Positions 45,836 to 57,144 are shown, counted from the first letter of the stretch. The stretch: DNA of 64,000 nucleotides from Diploptera punctata (GCA_030220185.1 JASPKZ010000420.1:248001-312000); one strand, 5' to 3'. Notes: generated by a model not told the origin, from the letters alone. Program-made: numbers and translations.

Positions 45836-47350
45836 TAGTCTACATTAAGAAACTCAAATGGATTTTCTAGAGTTAATATTGTGATAGTGAATAGTCTACA
45901 TTAAGAAACTCAAATGGATTTTCTAGAGTTAATATTGTGATAGTGAATAGTCTACATTAAGAAACTCAAATGGATTTTCTAGAGTTAATATTGTGATAGT
46001 GAATAGTCTACATTAAGAAACTCAAATGGATTTTCTAGAGTTAATATTGTGATAGTGAATAGTCTACATTAAGAAACTCAAATGGATTTTCTAGAGTTAA
46101 TATTGTGATAGTGAATAGTCTACATTAAGAAACTCAAATGGATTTTCTAGAGTTAATATTGTGATAGTGAATAGTCTACATTAAGAAACTCAAATGGATT
46201 TTCTAGAGTTAATATTGTGATAGTGAATAGTCTACATTAAGAAACTCAAATGGATTTTCTAGAGTTAATATTGTGATAGTGAATAGTCTACATTAAGAAA
46301 CTCAAATGGATTTTCTAGAGTTAATATTGTGATAGTGAATAGTCTACATTAAGAAACTCAAATGGATTTTCTAGAGTTAATATTGTGATAGTGAATAGTC
46401 TACATTAAGAAACTCAAATGGATTTTCTAGAGTTAATATTGTGATAGTGAATAGTCTACATTAAGAAACTCAAATGGATTTTCTAGAGTTAATATTGTGA
46501 TAGTGAATAGTCTACATTAAGAAACTCAAATGGATTTTCTAGAGTTAATATTGTGATAGTGAATAGTCTACATTAAGAAACTCAAATGGATTTTCTAGAG
46601 TTAATATTGTGATAGTGAATAGTCTACATTAAGAAAACTCAAATGGATTTTCTAGAGTTAATATTGTGATAGTGAATAGTCTACATTAAGAAACTCAAAT
46701 GGATTTTCTAGAGTTAATATTGTGATAGTGAATAGTCTACATTAAGAAACTCAAATGGATTTTCTAGAGTTAATATTGTGATAGTGAATAGTCTACATTA
46801 AGAAACTCAAATGGATTTTCTAGAGTTAATATTGTGATAGTGAATAGTCTACATTAAGAAACTCAAATGGATTTTCTAGAGTTAATATTGTGATAGTGAA
46901 TAGTCTACATTAAGAAACTCAAATGGATTTTCTAGAGTTATATTGTGATAGTGAATAGTCTACATTAAGAAACTCAAATGGATTTTCTAGAGTTAATATT
47001 GTGATAGTGAATAGTCTACATTAAGAAACTCAAATGGATTTTCTAGAGTTAATATTGTGATAGTGAATAGTCTACATTAAGAAACTCAAATGGATTTTCT
47101 AGAGTTAATATTGTGATAGTGAATAGTCTACATTAAGAAACTCAAATGGATTTTCTAGAGTTAATATTGTGATAGTGAATAGTCTACATTAAGAAACTCA
47201 AATGGATTTTCTAGAGTTAATATTGTGATAGTGAATAGTCTACATTAAGAAACTCAAATGGATTTTCTAGAGTTAATATTGTGATAGTGAATAGTCTACA
47301 TTAAGAAACTCAAATGGATTTTCTAGAGTTAATATTGTGATAGTGAATAG
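45836..47350. repeat. 56-bp minisatellite, 27 copies
   Basis: The unit begins TAGTCTACATTAAGAAACTC and ends GATAGTGAA. I see only one 1-bp insertion (about 46635) and one 1-bp deletion (about 46940) in 27 units. On the minus strand one unit encodes ENPFEFLNVDY in frame with LINE sequence at 45800, so the unit derives from LINE coding sequence. There are no spacers, so it is not a CRISPR array. Confidence 0.95.
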
Positions 47351-47747
47351 GGATATCCTATAATTTGTTTTTCCTTTGTGATCATCTCAGAAAGACCAAC
47401 CTGCGTATTTAGCCGTTGAGGTGCTGTACAGCTGTGATTGAAATATTTCCATGTATGCATATTAATTTCTCAAGAAGTGACAACAGAAGAATGTCCAGTT
47501 TCATTTCAAGATACTCTGCATGCTGTAACATGAATAAAACTGGCGTTTCTTCACACCATATGTGATTAAGCTGTGCTTGGTTTCGTACGTGTTCTAGCTT
47601 CTGGATAGTGTTTTGGGAAGATGAAACAAAGTGTCCTGCACTATTTCCATAACTGACTTTATATGAATATTATAGGTGGTATTAAGAGATAAAGTAGAAC
47701 AACCACATTTACTTCCAGGGAGTCGTTTCTATGTAGGGAGTAGACTT

Positions 47748-47880
<133 letters not shown>

Positions 47881-48104
47881 ATTCTCGACAAGTAAGTTTT
47901 AAGTCTAACATGACACCTAGATATTTGAAACTTGAAACACATTCTGTTTAAAAGTTGTTGAATGTTATATTTGTTTCAAGATGTTTGTAGCATAGAGAGA
48001 AGGTCTAGCAAGCAGACTTATTTACATTTACCGTCACCGAATATCTTTGCATAACTTATTTAGATCATCTAGGGCGCAGTTGATTGAATCTTCAATTGAT
48101 GGTG

Positions 48105-48335
48105 GGCAATGAAAACCTCGTAACTAAATTTTGGTAAATTGTACAAGAGAAATAAATAACTGTTTTAAATAATTATGAAAATTGATAAGATATAGTTCCC
48201 ACATCTTTTACTATAGAATACAAGTCAAGTTATCAATAAATTTGTATTCATATTCTCAACAGGTTATGCATAATATTTCTGTACTGGAGTTATGTGGTTT
48301 TCGATGACTGATGGAGTTACGAGGTTTTCATTGCC
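48105..48335. mobile_element. 231-bp MITE with 21-bp perfect TIR
   Basis: The ends start GGCAATGAAAACCTCGTAAC and its exact complement, matching over 21 bp. The flanks (ATGGTG, TACAG) show no clear duplication. No coding sequence. Superfamily undetermined. Confidence 0.65.
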
Positions 48336-49254
48336 TACAGTCGTAATGTTTCTTTCAGCTCCTTTCTTCGGAGAAGCAGTTAATAGAAAGATGTAATCGG
48401 CATTCTTCATCAAAGTAAGAGTTCATGTTTCGCAAGCGTAATATAACAGGAAAAATAACAGTTATATATATTTTCAATTTAATGCTTTTGAGAGAAGTTG
48501 GGTTAGCAAGAGTCTCTGTAATGCGTAATGCCATCAGTTTCTAGAAATTATCGAGCCTATATTTTATTTGTTTCTGCACCCAATTCTTGTTTTTAATTAT
48601 TGTTCACAGGTATTTGAATTCAGCTACTTTTTCAAAATTCCCTCACATGTCATTAAGTATCAATTTCCATTATACAATATATTTATATGTGTGATCATAT
48701 ATTTAATTTTACTTATGCTTATTTCCAGCCCCAATTTCTTCATGTTATTCAACACAATATGCCTTAATATGTCCTTAATATCTCCTCGCTAACGCCTAAT
48801 GAAACTACATAATCAGTAATAACTAACCAGTTATTAATACCATTGAGTTATACGGTTTCTTCATCCTTTAAAGGTTTGATGGCATGCTCTAGTACAAAAC
48901 TGAGTAACACAGGGGATGGTGGATGTCCTTACTTTAATCCATAATGAATGTCAAATCTATATAAAAAATTACCTACTCGCACCCTACTCTTCGACCCCGT
49001 TAGACACGTTCGAATAAGTCTAACGTTTTGGGAATTCCAAACTCCAGAAGGATACTGTACGCTTTCTTCCTCTAAATTGAATTATATGCCTTTTTCTTTA
49101 AATATACATATAGTTGATTACGGTGTCGTTTTACTCCCATTTACCTTCTAAAACTGTGTTATACTAAAAATATTAGATCCATGTTTTCTAAATTCACTTT
49201 GATGATAACCTGTCTTGTCATCAATATAGGGAATGTATCTTGGATAATAAAATA

Positions 49255-49769
49255 CAGTGTCCCATTCAAACCTCCCACAGTTTAATTAACCATAACTCTC
49301 TAAGTATGCGGAATCATGAAATGAGGTTGGTATTAAAAGAAAGAGAAACTCAAAGAATGTCTGTTTGCATTGTTGCAGTTAATTCATCTGTCGCATGTTG
49401 GACAATAATGACATAAAACAAAATGGCGAATCCTCAGCAACGAGCACAAATTGTTTTCTGGTATGTAAAAGGCCGTGTGTTTGCGACTCCAGTACAAGAT
49501 CATTATGATTTACGAACCCGTATCCTTCACACAATTACAACAGTACTAATGGACATGTTGGACAGAACGTGGCACGAAATCGAATTCAGACTTGATATTG
49601 TTCGTGCTACTAATGGTGCATATATAGAGGTGTTTCAGAGTATGGCAATGTGTGGCAGTGAAAATTCTTTGAGTTTCTGTTTCGTTTAATACCGGCCTCA
49701 TTACATAATTCCGCACACTTTATTAGTTATAATTAATTAAAATGTGGGAGGTTTGAATGGGACACCCTG
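49255..49769 (+). mobile_element. Tc1/mariner-superfamily deletion derivative with long TIRs
   Basis: TA flanks (49253-49254, 49770-49771). The ends read CAGTGTCCCATTCAAACCTC and, in reverse, CAGGGTGTCCCATTCAAACC, matching for about 105 bp. The 88-aa frame 49423-49689 fuses a transposase N-terminus (MANPQQRAQIVFWYVK) to a C-terminus (DMLDRTWHEIEFRLDIVRAT). All catalytic residues lie in the deleted middle. Confidence 0.8.
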
Positions 49770-49879
49770 TATATTTGTTATAATTTTGTATGAAGTTGAA
49801 AGCAATGAGATGCCCCTGTAGTTGATGCAATCGGTTTATCTTTCTATAGATTGGTACGATAATCAATTATTTCATTGAT

Positions 49880-50176
49880 CCCTATTAGGTTCGTCTTCCG
49901 GGCATATAGGCCGTGGTCCAGTCGTTCTTCTACTCGACGTTTCGTCTACTGCTGCGGTAGACATCTTCAGGAGATACAGCGTGCTCTCTGTGAACTCCTC
50001 AACAGTCTGCAGCCGACTGTTGAGGAGTTCACAGAGAGCACGCAGTATCTCCTGAAGATGTCTACCGCAGCAGTTGACGAAACGTCGAGTAGAAGAACGA
50101 CTGGACCACGGCCTATATGCCCGGAAGACGAACCTAATAGGGATCAAGACGCCGGCCGTGAAAGCCTACAGTTATA
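49880..50176. mobile_element. palindromic (snap-back) insertion with 16-bp target duplication
   Basis: Flanked by CAATTATTTCATTGAT at 49864-49879 and 50177-50192. The arms (about 49880-50010, 50016-50148) are near-perfect complements around a 5-nt centre. The right arm continues with ~28 bp (AAGACGCCGGCCGTGAAAGC) not in the left arm. Each arm holds CTGAAGATG ... CGAAACGTC. Frames on both strands (49872-50147, 49875-50339) are mirror images and not genes. Confidence 0.75.
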
Positions 50177-50439
50177 CAATTATTTCATTGATAAGGAAGA
50201 ACTTCTTTTTCCCAAACTATACCAAGATGCATCTTGTCCAACAATTTTTCTCCCCCTGATTTTATCAGTTCTGCTTCGATTACATCTGAACCGGATGTCT
50301 TATATATCTTTAGTATTTCTATCGTCATTTCAACCTTAATGGGCTTGAATCTGTGACTAATATTTCTGTTGTCTTCTAAATTATCCCCTTAAATATCGTG
50401 TTTTATATGAAGTATATTTAAAAGGTGTTTAATGTAATT

Positions 50440-50614
50440 TTTCCATTACATTTATATAGCCTGGTGGAGATAAGTCCATGTGGCCTTCTCTTTCTCTCAA
50501 CGAAACAAACTTATGTTACATTAAGGTACACAAATCACTAAACAAAAGGTAGATACAAAACAATATTTGGCCAAACTGAACAGTAATAATATTAAGACCT
50601 AATAACACAATTAA
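50440..50614 (-). repeat. LINE 3' end with stem-loop, decayed
   Basis: On the minus strand: GAGAAGGCCACATGGACTTA then CTCCACCAGGCTATATAAAT, the 3' stem-loop of the CR1/jockey-like LINE with a mutated inner stem. Confidence 0.55.
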
Positions 50615-51598
50615 GTTGACTATTTAACTCATGCCCCAAATGGGAGTCAATGACCAATCATATTTCAATTAATTTTCATTTACAACCAATCACAGTCGAT
50701 TTTGACCTTTATTTTATCAATTTAATTTTATCACTTTAAAATCAATCTCTTCCTTTTTAACATTCTGAATAGGTCATAGCATTATTTTTCAGTGACTGAC
50801 TCTCTAAGAAATACGTTGAATATAACAATTTATATATTAAGATGTAAGAATTCTAGAATGCATGTGGCTACCAGATTGTATATATAGTGTAGGAGTGTAA
50901 CCAGATAGTGCTTGTGGGATATAATATAAAAACATTGGTAGCAATTGATTATACCACCAAAAAGGAAACCACACTTTGCACTTTCTTAAACGTATTATTT
51001 CCCAGGAATATACGTTCCAGGAAAATATAATTGACATATTTATATCATAGGACATCAGAAATTAATTAATGTGTTTCATTTTTCTCCATTATGATGCATT
51101 CTTACAATATTGCGATAATTTGGCAATAAATAATATCATCTGGTTTCAGTAATGAACAAATGAAGCATAACAAACATTTCTCATATGTTTTCAAACATCG
51201 CCGTTTACATTAAATATATACATATTTTAAAATAACTATATTTAAATAATGATCTGTGAGTAAACAGCTTAATTTTATTCGTTAACTTTTATAAGATTCA
51301 TGATGTGTTCCGTTGAGGTATTATGCAAAATTAATATAAAATTATGGAATATTCACCTGAGAGGTCCGTCTCCTCAACTTAATTATTTAACTGTAGCGCT
51401 TTCGGGACTTGTCCCATCATCGGCAGCCCGAAAGCGCTACAGTTAAATAATTAATTAAGTTGAGGAGACGGACCTTTCAGGTGAATATTCCATAATTTTA
51501 TATTAATTTATTCGTTAAGTAGTCCTAACAAATGTCACTCTTGATTTCCAAATTTCCTTGATAAATTGGAAATCACTCGTGGCATTACTTATGAAAAT
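50615..51598 (+). repeat. family F, copy 4, carrying a palindromic insertion
   Basis: Starts TTGACTATTTAACTCATGCC and ends GTGGCATTACTTATG. Interrupted at 51286-51506. No TTAA MITE or LINE tail, so it serves as an empty-site reference for copy 1. Confidence 0.7.
51286..51506. mobile_element. palindromic insertion with 12-bp target duplication
   Basis: TTTATTCGTTAA at 51274-51285 and 51507-51518. About 45 bp of unique sequence is followed by two ~80-bp complementary arms (GTCCGTCTCCTCAACTTAAT ... ) and a 20-nt centre. On the minus strand the centre and right side read CCGATGA, stem GGGAC/GTCCC, CGAAAGCGC, again a hammerhead-like order with one core substitution. Confidence 0.7.
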
Positions 51599-51897
51599 TA
51601 AAATTAAAACTAATAACAAAATATGTGCAAAGGAAGAAAGGCCCATATCTAGAGGAACGTTTTTGTTAGTTTTCCTATAGGTTAACTTGGCAGTGTGGAA
51701 CATTTTGTTTAAAACGATAGCAGGCTAACAAGAAGACCTTCGAGAGCGCTATAATAAGCAATTAGTGTTTGTTATTAGTTCTTTTTCTCAGTCGACAGTT
51801 CAACCAGATAAAAGTAATTGTCAATTAAATTGAAGTGAACAAGAGCCCGTAAGCGATATTTCCACTTAATCCTCAGAGTTAGGTTAATGACCCTATG

Positions 51898-51992
51898 ATC
51901 TTATTTTACACTTCGTACATGTTCTACGACTTACACTTCACACCGTGGGGCTTATATGTCAATGAAACAGAAGTGTTACCTGTATTCAGAGG
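51898..51992 (+). repeat. repeat family R, copy 1
   Basis: Shares ATTTTACACTTCGTACAT, GTTCTACGACTT and GAAGTGTTACCTGTATTCAG with 55296-55388. Confidence 0.6.
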
Positions 51993-52027
51993 ACATTTTA
52001 ATCTTCTAACGGGTATATTATTATTGC

Positions 52028-52330
52028 GTGGCACTGTGGTTTCCGGGTAAAGTCGTTATCCCGTAAGCAGTGGGGTTTCAAGTTTCCTGGGCGAGGACTA
52101 TTCGAGGTATCTCCTCACCGCACCGGGGGATAAAAAATGTTGGGAACTTTTGAGGCTAAAAGAGTACCGAACACAATTAGGTCATCACAGCCACCCTATT
52201 ACATTCGACATGTTTTTGTAAGAATGGGTGAATATCTTAAATGTTCGTGTTGTCTTGGAGGTGGCGCAGCGTTGAGCTGTTTCTCATCCGGGGAGGCACT
52301 CCGATTCCTTGTGAGGTCAAATAAATGTAT
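52028..52330 (+). mobile_element. tRNA-derived SINE (family S3), copy 5, diverged
   Basis: GCGTGGCACTGTGG head, decayed B box, then AGTTTCCTGGGCGAGGAC, ATCTCCTCACCG and a 3' part with GGGGAGGCACTCCGATTCC. Confidence 0.55.
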
Positions 52331-52510
52331 GTATGTGACCAATAATTTAAATATCAGATCATAACAATGTAATGCCGAGTTGATATCTGGCTCGTGAAAG
52401 TGCCTAAAAGGGTGAAATTAAATTAGGAACATCTTTTGGCATTTAATTATAAAGTAATATTTGCTTATATAATGATTATAATTCATAATAAAGTTGAAGA
52501 TTGGTAAATA

Positions 52511-53476
52511 AAGGCTGTTCGTAAATTCCGATTACGAACTTCAAGTGTTTATAAAGGGGGACTTATTATATATCGGTTTGAATAGAAACCTTTGTCCGGA
52601 AACTTACAGTTTTCGTGTTCCAGGTACAAGTTCGCAATGAGCTATTAAATCACTGGCGTCTGCCAGAGATTAATCCATAGTAATTTATTGATTTACGACT
52701 CAATTAATTAATTTACACAATCCAACATTCACTGATTTCGTGACTATACCCAATGTGATGAGATAAAAAATTCACATTGTCACTGTAAGAATGAGATGGA
52801 AAGAAGTGTACCAGAACACGATTTACAGGTAGAACATGTGCAGTAAAGTTGGTGGTCGCCATATCGATTCGCTGTGGTGTTGTATTGAATTAGCAGGCCT
52901 ACTAACCACAATTTTATGTATAGTACACAAGTTTGGTAGTTTACTTATTAACAATTATTCTTACAGTCATCATCATCATCTTCAAGGTATGGACATGTTG
53001 GCCCGTTCCGCTCCCTGGCGCACTACATGCCGTAGGCGCAGGTCGTCCTTCCAACGACGTTTTGGTCTTCCTACATTTCTTCGGCCTAGAGGACTATAAT
53101 GAAGCAGCTGTTTTGATAAACGATTATTTGGCATTCTTTGTATATGTTCAAATCAATTACGTTTATTTGTGTGTATTTTCTCGAAACAATTATTCTTACA
53201 GTGAAAAAGTAAAATGTCATCTTTCCGTTGACATTGGACATTGTCACGAAATCTGCAATTGTTTGTTTGTATAAATGCAAATATTGGAGTTCTAAATCAT
53301 TAAATTATTATCGATTTATCACCGCAGACACGAGTATATAATTGATTAATGCGATCTTGCTCTACTTGCAGCACGAAAATGGCAGTTTTCGGACAAAGAA
53401 TCCTATTCAGAATGTAATCCACACGGTTCCCTCTCCAAACTCTAGAAGTTTATAAAGGAAATTTTCGAACACACTG
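52511..53476. mobile_element. Tc1/mariner-like element with ~120-bp TIRs, coding region lost
   Basis: TA flanks (52509-52510, 53477-53478). The ends GGCTGTTCGTAAATTCC and, in reverse, CAGTGTGTTCGAAAATTTCC extend inward through CTTTGTCCG-AAACT and TTTTCGTG. It contains a nested LINE 3' end (52968-53105). The 113-aa frame at 52933 is not transposase-like. Confidence 0.65.
52968..53105 (-). pseudogene. LINE 3' end nested in the mariner-like element
   Basis: The minus strand encodes LGRRNVGRPKRRWKDDLRLR, then a short UTR and a GATGATGATGA tail. Confidence 0.75.
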
Positions 53477-53478
53477 TA

Positions 53479-54570
53479 TATTTAATGTACATTACATTTT
53501 CATACTGTGAAATCAGTATAAGTTACCATGTTTTAATTTAGAAGTAGTTCGAAGAGATGAAAAAAACAGAAACGTAAACTATTGCAAGATACCTCTTTAT
53601 TTCCTAATGCTTTTATAACCAAAGCGATGTTTACCACATCGCCTTGGTTCGTACGATCTTCCAGATAATATGGTGTCCTATTGTTGAGAACAATTCATTC
53701 TTTATAGGAGTTCAATAATGTTTAATCTATAAACACGGGATTTCTAACGGTGTGAAACGTATCGAGGCCAGGGATAGGAGGACAATGTCCACAAGAGACA
53801 GAACTGTCGCTGTCACTTCTACACAGTGACTAGGGCAGATGTAAACATCAGCGCAATGGCAAGTCTCCTGGGGGTTACATATTATAACAATCCAGGTCAT
53901 ATCGGTGCAACCAACTTCATTCAAATGTCAACACATTCTCAAATACATTTGTAAGCTCCATGTAGGTGAACGTGTAGCCTTTCTTGTTGTGTTCGTAAAT
54001 TTTACTAATTTAAAAAGTGCGTCAAGCTAGGACCTGTGTAAAATAAGAGGTAGAATTTATGGCCCGAATTTGCTGGTTTATGAAATATATCTTTCTTTTG
54101 TTAGATACCACTAGTCCACCGAGAACAACACATAAACTAGGGACCACATGAATAATCATCTCAAAGGCTAACATCTAAGCCACCGTACTATTTAAAGCAG
54201 AAATTAATATAACAAATGTCAAAAGTGGAATATTTGGAATGCGAAATATCGCTAAAGATTATTTAACAATATAAACATGATACAAAAACTTATGATGCAA
54301 TAGAAAAATGGCCTAAAAAGCTTTCGATGGACACTGGTTGGAAGAAGTTCTAAGTTCTGGAGAAAAATCAAGAAGATCGTAGTATTAACAGTTAAAGAAA
54401 TAGGCTTAATAGATTCAATGAAACTAAAAAAAAGTCTTTATCGAGAAGGATGGAGATTGGAAACACGATGCCGGCATCAGTTGTAAAATTCCTTTATATG
54501 GGCCTAGTCAAGCACGTGTGTATATATTAGAAGAACAATCGGACTTAATAAAACAGTATAAAAAACAATG
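53479..54570. other. unassigned
   Basis: A 65-aa minus frame (53727-53924) contains several cysteines (CNPQETCHCADVYICPSHC) but no known pattern. The rest shows no feature. Confidence 0.4.
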
Positions 54571-54574
54571 ACGT

Positions 54575-54860
54575 TATTTTGTTTAACATGCGCAGTGAAA
54601 CCTGGTACAAAAAAACGGAAGTAGAATAGATGCAAATGTCTGAGATCTGTAACAGGAAATACAATTTTAGATAAATTGAAAGATTTGGAAATAAAATAAA
54701 TAAAAATAACAAGACTCTATGAATTTGTAAGAAAATTTAATTGGATCTATCATATTCAAAGAATGATACCTTAAATAATAAAAAATACTAGATTACCAAC
54801 CTGAAGGATTATGAGACATGGGAAGGCAAAATGGATAGAGAACTTGAGAACGGAAAGTAT
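54575..54860 (+). pseudogene. LINE 3' fragment, strongly decayed
   Basis: RLRSVTGNTILDKLKDLEIK, LYEFVRKFNWIYHIQRMIP and GKAKWIENL, interrupted by stops. Confidence 0.6.
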
Positions 54861-55295
54861 GTTCTTTAAACTCTGTCATTGAAATGTCACGCAAGTATCT
54901 ATAGAATCTCAGGGAATACTCAATGTCAACTTGTGGTACTGTACTTCCAAGTTTCTTCATATGAAGTAGAAGTCAGAATGACTGATCGGTTGAAGTGAAT
55001 GATAGCTAAGAAGATATATCATCCAGTGTCAAGGAAGAAAAACTTACGACGAGAGGGTAAACATGGGTTGATGGTTTCTGAATTAGGAAACCTGATTCTC
55101 TGACCTACATCCACTTCCCAGTATCGACACAAAAACTAGGTGAAGATCATTTAATTTTTTTAGGTCAACAAGTGTTTTAGTTTCAGTAAAGGCACTAATT
55201 ATGGAATATTAATTTTAATTGTATTAGCATCGAAACTTGTAACTTCTAAATAAAGAGAGATAATATAATTTCCTCCTTTTTCTTATTGGTTTTCT
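54861..55295. other. unassigned
   Basis: No feature was recognised. Confidence 0.4.
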
Positions 55296-55388
55296 TATTT
55301 TACACTTCGTACATTGTTCTACGACTTGAACTTCCCTCCATGGGAATTATATGCCAATGACCTAGAAGTGTTACCTGTATTCAGAGAA
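55296..55388 (+). repeat. repeat family R, copy 2
   Basis: Pair of 51898-51992. Confidence 0.6.
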
Positions 55389-55469
55389 AAAATCCTTACA
55401 ACCACACACATATACATACACAGAGCAACAATATAATAGTAGTAGTAATAGAAGTAATAGTAGTAGACC

Positions 55470-55690
55470 TACGTACTCTCAGAGAAAGAAAGTCCCAAGA
55501 AGGTGTGCGGCTGAGCCGAACGCCACGAGAGTCTAGGTTGTGTGTATTGTGCAATTCGAAAACATAGTTTAACAATGCGCTGAACGCCTAATTAAAAACT
55601 AACATAACATATAAACATAATGTAACATTTAGAACTAGTATGAGCTCATATGAGTACAACAGTCAAATTAACACAAAAAAACCTTGTTCT
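55470..55690 (+). repeat. repeat family P, copy 2
   Basis: Pair of 39560-39796. Copy 1 is followed by the hammerhead-like repeat; here the sequence instead continues into family Q after ~45 bp. Confidence 0.6.
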
Positions 55691-55734
55691 AAAGCAGGAA
55701 TCTGTATCAACTGAACTAATTTGTTATGTGTAGT

Positions 55735-55915
55735 ACAACGGATCCACGAGGGATCCACCTGCAAGAAAACTCAATACTCCCTCTCCACACTAGACCATCA
55801 TCCCAGCTCGCAGACTTTTTTCGCTGGGGATATAGTTGTAGTATTACTCCACGGTACGATAGACTCAGAAGTTCCTTCACTTACCATTCTGTGGCCTGTC
55901 TAATAGCCACACGTT
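55735..55915 (+). repeat. repeat family Q, copy 2
   Basis: Pair of 40310-40445. P and Q keep the same order in both places (39.6-40.4 kb and 55.5-55.9 kb), so they may be parts of one larger element. Confidence 0.55.
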
Positions 55916-55950
55916 GCACTTAAAGAGGTGGTCAATATTCTTCATTATGT

Positions 55951-56250
55951 ATGCCTCATACAACACATTTATTCTAAACATGGACATATACCTATCTTAC
56001 ACTCCTCTTTGAACACTGTACATCATTTAGGCACAGTGGCCTGTTGAAGTGGTGCTGGAAATTTAAAGATAACCATATTAACGCCATCTATCTACCTATG
56101 CCTCATACAACACATTTATTCTAAACATGGACATATACCTATCTTACACTCCTCTTTGCTTTGAACACTGTACATCATTTAGGCACAGTGGCCTGTTGAA
56201 GTGGTGCTGGAAATTTAAAGATAACCATATTAACGCCATCTATCTACCTA
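55951..56250 (+). repeat. tandem duplication, 147-bp unit twice
   Basis: 55951-56097 is repeated as 56098-56250 with one 5-bp insertion (GCTTT region). Both contain GGCACAGTGGCCTGTTGAAG. Confidence 0.9.
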
Positions 56251-56364
56251 GCGTGAAACCTGAAGCAAGAAGAGTCCATCGGAATACAAACAATGTTTCA
56301 TGGGAATCGTAATTGATAATAAAAATATATTCTAAATAGAACAATAACTAATCACCTAATATGC

Positions 56365-56692
56365 ATTATTGACCCGTAGGTTCATGGTCGCGCGTACATA
56401 AGAATTCCATACATCCGAATCCTGAGTAATATTTTCTAATTTTCTCCTGTATAACCTACTTCTTTCAAATCATGGTTAATGTATCCCCCCACCTCATTAT
56501 TGCCAGCCTACTGGGTGCTCTCCCTCTGGCTTTCCTAAAAGGAGATTAAATTCCTCTCTTTGATTCCCATTAGTGTAACATGCCCTGCCCAACACAGCCT
56601 AAGAGATGTAACTCTTCTTATTATATCTGGTCTCTCATAAAGATCATGTACGAGTAGCTCATTACCTACATTTGATTGTTCGTCCGATCAAT
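56365..56692 (-). pseudogene. LINE family A, decayed 3' fragment
   Basis: The plus strand shows ACCCGTAGGTTCATGGTCGC, ATGTATCCCCCCACCTCATT and TTCTTATTATATCTGG, complements of family A C-terminal codons. Frames are broken. Confidence 0.7.
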
Positions 56693-56731
56693 AAAATTAT
56701 TATTATATTATTATTATTATTATTATTATTA

Positions 56732-56763
<32 letters not shown>

Positions 56764-56764
<1 letters not shown>

Positions 56765-56935
56765 GGGCATGAACACCTCCTTACAATGCCAAACAATAGA
56801 CTACCTCTCCAGATATTCAACTACAGATCCATAGGGCAAGATACCCAAGACGACCTAAGAAGCGATGGAGGGACCAATTTCTACCCTGAAGCGGAACAGG
56901 TCAATGACCTAATACCTGACTGTTGTTGATGTTGA
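56764..56935 (+). pseudogene. LINE 3' fragment
   Basis: MPNNRLPLQIFNYRSIG, a frameshift, then RYPRRPKKRWRDQFLP and the UTR AGGTCAATGACCTAATACC. Preceded by an ATT microsatellite (56697-56763). Confidence 0.65.
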
Positions 56936-56942
56936 TTATTAT

Positions 56943-57085
56943 TAGATAGATATATCATCGGTTGATTAATGTCTTTGACATCGTCCGATTTCCAATAGCC
57001 CATTTTGTCGGTCCATGCAATCTCCTGGTTGTAGATGTTAGTCCTTCATGTATAAACATATTCCCTGACTCCAGGAGGTTTATTA
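56943..57085 (-). pseudogene. LINE family H, 3' end
   Basis: Reverse complement of 40120-40262, including ATAGATATATCATCGGTTGA. Confidence 0.75.
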
Positions 57086-57108
57086 TTTTTATATATAAAC
57101 AATAACAA

Positions 57109-57140
<32 letters not shown>

Positions 57141-57144
<4 letters not shown>

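Larger units (their letters stand above)
48400..50375 (-). pseudogene. LINE family A, long decayed copy carrying two nested insertions
   Basis: From the 5' side on the minus strand: RFKPIKVEMTIEILK and DVIEAELIKSGGEKLLDKM (50200-50340), IIVPIYRK and a DKTDCINYRG-like region (49770-49863), RT palm remnants (48950-49170) and C-terminal codons to about 48400. It reaches further 5' than any other family A copy here. Inserts: a Tc1/mariner-like element (49255-49769) and a palindromic element (49880-50176). The frames are wholly broken. Confidence 0.7.

Noticed and set aside
45836..47350. Regular 56-bp repeats resembling a CRISPR array
   Set aside because: Units are contiguous with no variable spacers, in eukaryotic LINE sequence.
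49872..50339. Two overlapping 91- and 154-aa frames on opposite strands with matching sequence
   Set aside because: They are the two arms of one palindrome, so similarity between them is trivial.
53727..53924. Cysteine-rich 65-aa frame as a possible small secreted peptide
   Set aside because: No signal peptide at the start, the cysteine spacing matches nothing I know, and there is no supporting context.
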